DNA of 64,000 nt, from NCBI RefSeq assembly GCF_012844455.2, contig NZ_JABBCQ020000002.1, forward strand, positions 310,001 to 374,000, given 5' to 3'. Within the stretch, counting starts at the first letter, position 1; each line of letters starts with the position of its first letter. This DNA comes from Comamonas suwonensis. Lineage in GTDB: Bacteria > Pseudomonadota > Gammaproteobacteria > Burkholderiales > Burkholderiaceae_C. This document shows positions 58,498 to 64,000 of this stretch, one piece after another. The notes beneath the pieces are model-generated. The model had not been told where the DNA came from and made no database searches. It worked only from the letters and a program-made list of their open reading frames with translations. Position numbers and translations under genes: made by a program.

Positions 58498-59049
58498 ATG
58501 AATAACAACAAGCTAGACACCCCTCAACCCATGGTTGCACTGGTCATCATGGGTGTTTCCGGCTGCGGCAAATCCAGTGCCGGGCAAGCCATTGCGCAGC
58601 AACTGGGCTGGGAACTGGTGGAAGGCGACAGCTACCACTCGCAGCAGAGCGTAGACAAGATGGCGGCCGGCATTGCACTGAATGATGAAGACCGCCAAGG
58701 CTGGCTGGAACGTCTTGCCCAGCGACTCACCCAAGCCAGCGCCAGCCATAGCCTGGTGCTCACCTGCTCTGCCCTCAAGCACAAATACCGTGAGCAATTG
58801 CGCAGCGCCCAGCGTCTGGGATTTGTGTTTCTGGAGCTGAATTACGAAACCGCTCTGACCCGCGTGCAGACCCGGCCCGGACATTTCTTCTCGCCTGAAC
58901 TCGTCGCCAATCAGTTCGCCACTCTGGAAGACCCGCGCCTTGAGCACGATGTGCTGACCATCAGTGCCACCACGGAGCTGGGCGAGATCGCCGGCCAGGT
59001 GCAGCAGTGGCTGAGCAGCACAACACCTGCATCGCCAATACCCAAATAA
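58498..59049 (+). CDS. gntK: Gluconokinase
   Basis: 183 residues. P-loop kinase: VALVIMGVSGCGKSSAGQAI (about 13-32), VEGDSYHSQQSVDKMAAGIA and LTCSALKHKYREQLR, as in GntK/IdnK. Phosphorylates D-gluconate to 6-phosphogluconate, the substrate of Edd. Start ATG 58498 gives a 12-residue polar leader and lies 3 bases from operator 2; the Met at 58531 is an alternative but has no ribosome site. First gene of the operon gntK-dctQ-dctM-dctP-edd-eda. Confidence 0.92.
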   Translation: MNNNKLDTPQPMVALVIMGVSGCGKSSAGQAIAQQLGWELVEGDSYHSQQSVDKMAAGIALNDEDRQGWLERLAQRLTQASASHSLVLTCSALKHKYREQLRSAQRLGFVFLELNYETALTRVQTRPGHFFSPELVANQFATLEDPRLEHDVLTISATTELGEIAGQVQQWLSSTTPASPIPK

Positions 59050-59063
59050 CAGGAAGCCCAACG

Positions 59064-59570
59064 ATGTCAACAAACAACCCAACAGAGCAAGAGCGCAAGC
59101 CACTGCTCAAACGGCTGGCCGAAGGGCTGATGGTGCTGGCTTTGGCCGGCATGGTGATTGCCGTTTTCATCAATGTGGTGCTGCGCTACGTCTTTCACAC
59201 CAGCATCGTGTCGTACGAGGAAATCTCGCGCCTGCTGTTCGTCTGGCTGGTCGCTATTGGATCCATCGTGGCCGCGTTTGAAGGCGCACATCTGGGCTTC
59301 GACATGGTCACATCCCGAGTCGGACCTGCTGCCCGCAAGGCGCTGTTCTGGATTTCACAGTTGCTGATTATCGCCTGCATGCTGCTGCTGCTGTGGGGCT
59401 CATGGGAGCAGGTGGTGGCAGGCTGGAGCAGCTACAGCACGGTTCTGGGCTACCCACTGGCGCTGGGCGCTGCGGCAACGCTGGTGCTGGCCATTGGCAT
59501 GCTGGTCGTGGTGGTGCGCGACATGATTCGCGGCACCCCCACCGAATCTTCTGAAACCAGCGTGGAGTAA
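59064..59570 (+). CDS. TRAP transporter small permease (DctQ type)
   Basis: 168 residues from ATG 59064 (MSTNNPTEQERKPLLKRLAE), with AGGAAG upstream. Four membrane helices (about 20-40, 55-72, 95-115, 130-155), the usual DctQ pattern; VVLRYVFHTSIVSYEEISRL is a family motif. Stabilises the large permease. Ends with TAAGGAG, which serves as ribosome site of the next gene. Confidence 0.93.
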   Translation: MSTNNPTEQERKPLLKRLAEGLMVLALAGMVIAVFINVVLRYVFHTSIVSYEEISRLLFVWLVAIGSIVAAFEGAHLGFDMVTSRVGPAARKALFWISQLLIIACMLLLLWGSWEQVVAGWSSYSTVLGYPLALGAAATLVLAIGMLVVVVRDMIRGTPTESSETSVE

Positions 59571-59580
59571 GGAGAGCGCC

Positions 59581-60861
59581 ATGGTTGTAACCCTGATTTT
59601 TCTGGCCGTTCTGATTGGCGGCATGGTCATTGGCATGCCGATCGCGCATTCGCTGATCCTCACCGGCGTGGCCCTGATGTGGCACCTGGACTTCTTCGAC
59701 ACGCAGTTGCTGGCGCAAAATCTGCAAGCGGGTTTTGACAACTTCCCACTGCTGGCCGTGCCCTTCTTCATTCTGGCGGGCGAGCTGATGAATGCGGGCG
59801 GTCTGTCGCGCCGCATCATCGACCTCGCCCGCGCCTTTGTGGGCCATATCCCAGGCGGCCTCGGCTATGTGGCCATTGGCGCTGCCGTGCTGCTGGCGTC
59901 CATGAGTGGCTCGGCCATTGCCGACACTGCAGCACTGGCCACCATCTTGCTGCCCATGATGCGCGACCAAAAGTACCCCGACAGTTACAGCGCAGGCCTG
60001 CTGGCTTCGGGCGGCATTATCGCCCCCATCATTCCGCCGTCCATGCCTTTTGTGATTTATGGCGTGACGACCAATACTTCCATCAGCAAGCTGTTTCTGG
60101 CAGGCGTGTTCCCCGGCCTGTTCATGGGTGCGTTCCTCATCGCCGCATGGTGGTTTATTGCCCGCAAATTCAAGCTGGCATCGGGTGAACGCGTGGGCTG
60201 GGGCCTGCGCATGAAGGCAATAGTCAAGAGCTTCTGGGCCATGATGATGCCGGTCATCATTCTGGGTGGACTGAAGGGCGGAGTCTTCACCCCCACCGAA
60301 GCGGCCGTGGTTGCCGCTGTCTATGCACTGTTTGTCTCCATGGTGGTTTATCGCGAGATGAACTGGACCAAGCTCTACGCCGTCTTTCTGGCAGCCGCCA
60401 AGACCACCGCCGTCGTTATGTTCCTGTGCGGTGCCGCGACTGTAACGGCCTACATGATCACCCTGGCCGACCTGCCCAATATGCTGGCCGACAGCTTTGC
60501 GGGCCTGCTGGACCAGCCCATGCTGTTCATGGCCGTGATGATGATTTTCCTGCTGGTAGTGGGTACCGCTATGGACCTGACACCCACCATCCTGATCTTC
60601 GGCCCCGTCTGCGCACCACTGGCCGTCAAGGCGGGTATCGACCCCGTCTACTTCGGCTTCATGTTCATTTATGTGGGCTGTATTGGCCTGATTACGCCAC
60701 CCGTGGGCACGGTGCAGAACGTGGTGGCTGGCGTGGGTAAATTGCGCATGGAAACCGTCATCAAAGGCACCAATCCTTTCCTGATGGTTTATGTGGTGCT
60801 GGCTGCGTTGTTTGTGATCTTCCCGCAACTGGTGACAACGCCGCTCAAGTGGCTGCACTAA
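59581..60861 (+). CDS. TRAP transporter large permease (DctM type)
   Basis: 426 residues, about 12 membrane helices. DctM signatures are GMPIAHSLILTGVALM, AVPFFILAGELMNAGGLSRR, ASMSGSAIADTAALATILLP, GIIAPIIPPSMPFVIYG and YVGCIGLITPPVGTVQNVVA. Secondary carrier, probably sodium-driven, here presumably for D-gluconate. Confidence 0.95.
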   Translation: MVVTLIFLAVLIGGMVIGMPIAHSLILTGVALMWHLDFFDTQLLAQNLQAGFDNFPLLAVPFFILAGELMNAGGLSRRIIDLARAFVGHIPGGLGYVAIGAAVLLASMSGSAIADTAALATILLPMMRDQKYPDSYSAGLLASGGIIAPIIPPSMPFVIYGVTTNTSISKLFLAGVFPGLFMGAFLIAAWWFIARKFKLASGERVGWGLRMKAIVKSFWAMMMPVIILGGLKGGVFTPTEAAVVAAVYALFVSMVVYREMNWTKLYAVFLAAAKTTAVVMFLCGAATVTAYMITLADLPNMLADSFAGLLDQPMLFMAVMMIFLLVVGTAMDLTPTILIFGPVCAPLAVKAGIDPVYFGFMFIYVGCIGLITPPVGTVQNVVAGVGKLRMETVIKGTNPFLMVYVVLAALFVIFPQLVTTPLKWLH

Positions 60862-60971
60862 GTCCATCAAGCACTCTTGTTTTCATAGCTGGATGCGTAA
60901 TAGCCTCAAGCGTATCCAGCCCATTTCACTTCAACAAAAGGGCTCTGCCCCATTTAAGCAAGGAGACGGTC

Positions 60972-61979
60972 ATGCGTATCAAATTTGCAGTCACAGCCCT
61001 CACAGCCATGTTGCTGGCAACGGGAGCCGTTCAGGCTCAGGACTTCAAACCCCGCCTGGTGCGCTTTGGCTACGGTCTGGTGGAAGACTCCAACCAGGGC
61101 CGCGCCGTGCGCATGTTTGCCAAGGAAGTAGAAAAAGCCACGGGTGGCAAGATGAAAGTGCGCGCCATCGGCAACGCGGCCTTGGGTTCTGACACCCAGA
61201 TGCAGCAAGCCCTGATTGGCGGTGCCCAGGAAATGATGGTGGGGTCTACCGCGACGCTGGTCGGCCTGAGCCCTGAAATGGCCATCTGGGACACCCCCTT
61301 CCTGTTTGCCAACACCAAGGAAGCAGATGCCGTGCTGGACGGCCCCGTGGGCGATAAGGTCAAGGCCAGCCTGGAGCCCAAGGGCATGGTCGGTCTGTCT
61401 TACTGGGAAAACGGTTTCCGCAACCTGACCAATAACAAGCGCCCCATCACCAAGCTGGAAGACCTGCAGGACGTGAAGCTGCGCGTGATGCAGAACAACG
61501 TCTTCCTCGATAGCTTTAAGACGCTGGGCGCCAACGCTGTGCCACTGCCCTTCTCCGAGCTGTTTACCGCGCTGGAGACCAAGGCCGTGGACGGGCAGGA
61601 AAACCCGTTCAACACCGTGATTTCCAGCAAGTTCTATGAGGTGCAGAAGTACCTGACGGTCTCCAACCACGTCTACAGCCCCTGGATCGTCACCGTCAGC
61701 AAGAAGTGGTGGGACACGCTGAGCCCAGCCGAAAAGAAAGTACTGCAAGACGCTGCCATCAAGAGCCGCGACTTCGAACGCAAGGACACACGTGAAGAGG
61801 CCACCAAGGCACTGGCTGAAATCAAGGCCAAGGGCATGCAGGTCAATGAGCTTCCCGCTGCAGAAGCGGGCCGCATGCGCGAAAAGCTGAACACGGTGAA
61901 CGCAGGCATTGCCAAGACCGTGGGTCAAAGCACCTGGGATTCCGTGCAAGCGGCCGTCAAGCAAGCGCGGGCCAAGTAA
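60972..61979 (+). CDS. TRAP transporter substrate-binding protein (DctP type), probable gluconate binder
   Basis: 335 residues from ATG 60972 (MRIKFAVTALTAMLLATGAV), with AAGGAG 6 bases upstream. Signal peptide cleaved after VQAQ. Family features: GGAQEMMVGSTATLVGLSPE, the conserved Arg region LRVMQNNVFLDSFKTLGANA, PLPFSELFTALETKAVDGQE and NPFNTVISSKFYEVQKYLT. Context (gntK, edd, eda) points to gluconate. It lies last of the transporter genes, the reverse of the common P-Q-M order. A 110-base gap with a repeat-like CATAGCTG fragment (about 60886) precedes it. Confidence 0.94.
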   Translation: MRIKFAVTALTAMLLATGAVQAQDFKPRLVRFGYGLVEDSNQGRAVRMFAKEVEKATGGKMKVRAIGNAALGSDTQMQQALIGGAQEMMVGSTATLVGLSPEMAIWDTPFLFANTKEADAVLDGPVGDKVKASLEPKGMVGLSYWENGFRNLTNNKRPITKLEDLQDVKLRVMQNNVFLDSFKTLGANAVPLPFSELFTALETKAVDGQENPFNTVISSKFYEVQKYLTVSNHVYSPWIVTVSKKWWDTLSPAEKKVLQDAAIKSRDFERKDTREEATKALAEIKAKGMQVNELPAAEAGRMREKLNTVNAGIAKTVGQSTWDSVQAAVKQARAK

Positions 61980-61994
61980 GCCTGCTCCCGCAGT

Positions 61995-62038
61995 CGCCAC
62001 GGCCCCGAACGGCTCCTCCCGTAAGGCGCTCCGTGGCG
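61995..62038 (+). other. Intercistronic stem-loop between dctP and edd
   Basis: CGCCACGG (61995-62002) / CCGTGGCG (62031-62038), 8-base stem with a GC-rich 28-base loop and no T-run. It could protect the 3' end of the dctP message, whose product is needed in excess. Confidence 0.5.
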
Positions 62039-62098
62039 GCTATCCCCTTTCCAGATGCATGAGCTCATAACGCTACTGCATCACCACAGATTCTCATC

Positions 62099-63946
62099 AT
62101 GGCAGTCCATCCCGTACTCGCTCAAGTCACACGGCGTATTCAGGAGCGTAGCCACGCCACCCGCACCGACTATCTGGAGCAGGTTGACGCCATGGCCGCC
62201 CGCCCGCCCCAGGTGCGCAGCATGGGCTGCGCCAACGTGGCCCATGCCTTTGCCGCGCTTCCCGGTGCCGACAAGATCCGCATCGTTGAAGAAAAAGGCC
62301 CCAACATCGGCATCGTCACCGCCTATAACGACGTGCTGTCTGCCCATGCACCGTTTGCTCGCTACCCCGACATCCTGAAAGACGAGGCCCGCCGCCATGG
62401 CGCCACCGCTCAGGTGGCCGGCGGCGTACCCGCCATGTGCGACGGTGTGACTCAGGGCATGCCCGGCATGGAGCTGAGCCTGTTCAGCCGCGATGCGATT
62501 GCCATGTCCACCGCCATTGCGCTGACCCACGATACGTTTGACGCAGCGCTGATGCTGGGCGTGTGCGACAAGATCGTTCCCGGCCTGCTGATTGGCGCAT
62601 TGCACTTTGGTCATCTGCCTACCGTGTTTGTGCCTGCGGGTCCCATGACATCGGGCCTGTCCAACCACGAAAAAGCCAAAGTTCGCGAACTGGCGGCGCA
62701 AGGTCTGGTGGGGCGGCAAGAGCTGCTGGCTGCGGAGAATGCGGCCTATCATGAACAGGGCACTTGCACCTTCTACGGCACGGCCAACAGCAACCAGATG
62801 CTGCTGGAAGCCATGGGCCTGCATGTTCCAGGCACCTCCTTCATCAACCCCGCCGAAGCCGAACGCGAGCTGCTGACACGCGAAGCCATGCGCACCGTGC
62901 TGTCCATCACCCATAGCAAGCGCTTTGCGCCGATTGGCCGCGTGGTGGATGAGCGCTGCATCGTCAACGCCATGGTGGCCCTGCTGGCCACAGGTGGCTC
63001 CACCAACCACCTGATTCACTGGGTGGCCGTGGCCCGTGCGGCGGGCATCATCATTGACTGGGACGATTTTGAACAGCTGTCCGCCGTGGTTCCACTGCTG
63101 GCGCGCATCTACCCCAATGGCAGTGCCGATGTGAATCAGTTTCAGAAAGCAGGCGGCCCCGGCTATGTCATCGCCCAGTTGCTGCAGGCCGGGCTGATGC
63201 ATGACGATGTACTCACCGTGCGCGAAGACGGCATGGCCGCCTTTGGCCGCATCCCCCATGTCGAGAACGGCAGCCTGCTCTGGAACGATGCAGGTGCATC
63301 GGGCGACGATGGCGTGTTGCGCCCGGCTAGCGCACCGTTTAGCCCCACGGGTGGACTCAAACTGCTCAAGGGCAATATGGGCCGCAGCGTGATCAAGGTC
63401 AGCGCCGTGCCCGAAGACCGCCACCACCTGCGAGCCCCCGCATGGGTGTTTGATTCGCAGGACGAGCTGCAAGCCGCCTTCAAATCTGGCGCGCTGGAAC
63501 AAGCCTGCCAGAGCAATGGCCACAACGGCGTGGTCTGCGTAGTGCGTTGGCAAGGCCCACAGGCCAACGGCATGCCAGAGCTGCACAAGCTGACCCCGCC
63601 ATTGGCCGTGCTGCAAGGCAAGGGCTACAAAATGGCACTGGTGACCGATGGCCGCATGAGTGGCGCTTCCGGCAAAGTGCCCGCAGCCATTCACCTCAGC
63701 CCCGAAGCGCTGGCAGGCGGCCCGCTGGCCAAGGTGCGCAGCGGCGACCTGATGACCCTGAATGCCAGCACTGGCCAGTTGCAAGCTGAAGTGAGCGAGG
63801 CCGAATGGTCATCGCGCGAACTGGCCCAGATGCCTGATGCCTTGAAGCGAAGCAATGGCCGAGGGCTGGGCCGGGAACTGTTTGCCGGATTCCGGCGCAA
63901 TGCGCTCAGCGCAGAAGAAGGAGCGTGCACATGGCTACTCAACTGA
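62099..63946 (+). CDS. edd: 6-phosphogluconate dehydratase
   Basis: 615 residues, normal for Edd. IlvD/Edd family with an iron-sulfur cluster; likely cluster cysteines are in [20 protein letters not shown] and [60 protein letters not shown] and [20 protein letters not shown] are diagnostic. Converts 6-phosphogluconate to 2-keto-3-deoxy-6-phosphogluconate. No strong ribosome site before the ATG. Overlaps the eda start by 16 bases. Confidence 0.96.
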   Translation: MAVHPVLAQVTRRIQERSHATRTDYLEQVDAMAARPPQVRSMGCANVAHAFAALPGADKIRIVEEKGPNIGIVTAYNDVLSAHAPFARYPDILKDEARRHGATAQVAGGVPAMCDGVTQGMPGMELSLFSRDAIAMSTAIALTHDTFDAALMLGVCDKIVPGLLIGALHFGHLPTVFVPAGPMTSGLSNHEKAKVRELAAQGLVGRQELLAAENAAYHEQGTCTFYGTANSNQMLLEAMGLHVPGTSFINPAEAERELLTREAMRTVLSITHSKRFAPIGRVVDERCIVNAMVALLATGGSTNHLIHWVAVARAAGIIIDWDDFEQLSAVVPLLARIYPNGSADVNQFQKAGGPGYVIAQLLQAGLMHDDVLTVREDGMAAFGRIPHVENGSLLWNDAGASGDDGVLRPASAPFSPTGGLKLLKGNMGRSVIKVSAVPEDRHHLRAPAWVFDSQDELQAAFKSGALEQACQSNGHNGVVCVVRWQGPQANGMPELHKLTPPLAVLQGKGYKMALVTDGRMSGASGKVPAAIHLSPEALAGGPLAKVRSGDLMTLNASTGQLQAEVSEAEWSSRELAQMPDALKRSNGRGLGRELFAGFRRNALSAEEGACTWLLN

Positions 63947-64000
63947 CAGCCCTTTCCATCATGCAGGATGCCCCGGTCATCCCGGTCATCGTGCTGCACA
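63931..64000 (+). CDS. eda: KDPG/KHG aldolase, 3' end missing
   Basis: Only the first 23 codons are present ([20 protein letters not shown], then VLH). AAGGAG lies 7 bases before the ATG, inside the end of edd, so the two genes are translationally coupled. The start and its place right after edd identify the Entner-Doudoroff aldolase, which splits KDPG to pyruvate and glyceraldehyde 3-phosphate. Confidence 0.85.
   Translation, partial: MATQLTALSIMQDAPVIPVIVLH

Noticed and set aside
59368-60870. Open frame opposite the DctM gene
   Set aside because: Composition dominated by His, Gln and Gly, with no family match; shadow of a membrane protein gene.
62081-63784. Open frame opposite edd
   Set aside because: Antisense shadow of a clear Edd coding region.

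Overview
The window reads as a chromosomal stretch of a Comamonas-like betaproteobacterium (Comamonadaceae, order Burkholderiales). The evidence is the high G+C gene-dense sequence, the compact TCA-cycle block (acnA, acnB, CitE-like lyase, tam, mdh | gntR, sdhCDAB, sdhE, gltA), several Bug/TctC-type binding proteins, and a 639-residue FAD hydroxylase with a divergent MarR gene that matches what I remember of the MobA/MobR pair of Comamonas testosteroni. Short repeats containing GCAAGCAGCTCAT or CATAGCTGCTAGCGC are scattered through it. I see no tRNA, rRNA, CRISPR array, insertion sequence or prophage.

Layout. 1-6.1 kb: the end of trhP (yegQ), an orphan ParB-like gene, a FecA-like TonB receptor broken by an in-frame amber codon, a PepSY membrane protein and a VOC protein. 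6.1-22.1 kb: the TCA block. mdh-tam-CitE-like-A/K-rich exported protein-acnB run leftward and gntR-sdhCDAB-sdhE-gltA run rightward, with a perfect TCTTATATAAGA palindrome in the divergent gap. 22.3-31.6 kb: a quinone oxidoreductase, rhlE, a small outer-membrane-like protein, a 1613-residue DUF4011/SF1 helicase/nuclease/DUF3320 protein (the best candidate for a defence function), a small membrane protein and an XRE regulator. 31.6-36.4 kb: glycerate kinase and a GntP permease, a GlxA-type AraC regulator and an unknown membrane protein.

36.5-45.9 kb: glutathione-dependent formaldehyde oxidation (frmA, fghA), a LysR/Bug/M20 hydrolase group, small genes (VF530, cupin, ABM monooxygenase), then mobA/mobR for 3-hydroxybenzoate. 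46-51.8 kb: a phosphonate module, phnD-phnC-phnE-Fe-alcohol dehydrogenase-phnX, with a divergent LysR regulator and no phnW. 51.9-57.2 kb: an orphan Bug protein, an AraC regulator, an exceptionally AT-rich gap, rnk with an attenuator-like leader, an acyltransferase and a GbsR/MarR regulator. 57.2-64 kb: gluconate use by the Entner-Doudoroff route: a LacI-type repressor, gntK, TRAP transporter dctQMP, edd and the start of eda, with two TAGCGCTA operators at the gntK promoter.

Together the genes describe an organism living on organic acids, sugar acids, aromatics and phosphonates rather than free hexoses. Gluconate and glycerate enter lower glycolysis, aromatics and acids enter the TCA cycle, and each catabolic module has its own neighbouring regulator. 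Nothing here is certainly a new system. The strongest leads are the giant helicase-nuclease, the PhnW-less phosphonate cluster with an alcohol dehydrogenase, the repeat-derived protein segments, and competing leader hairpins upstream of rnk and frmA.
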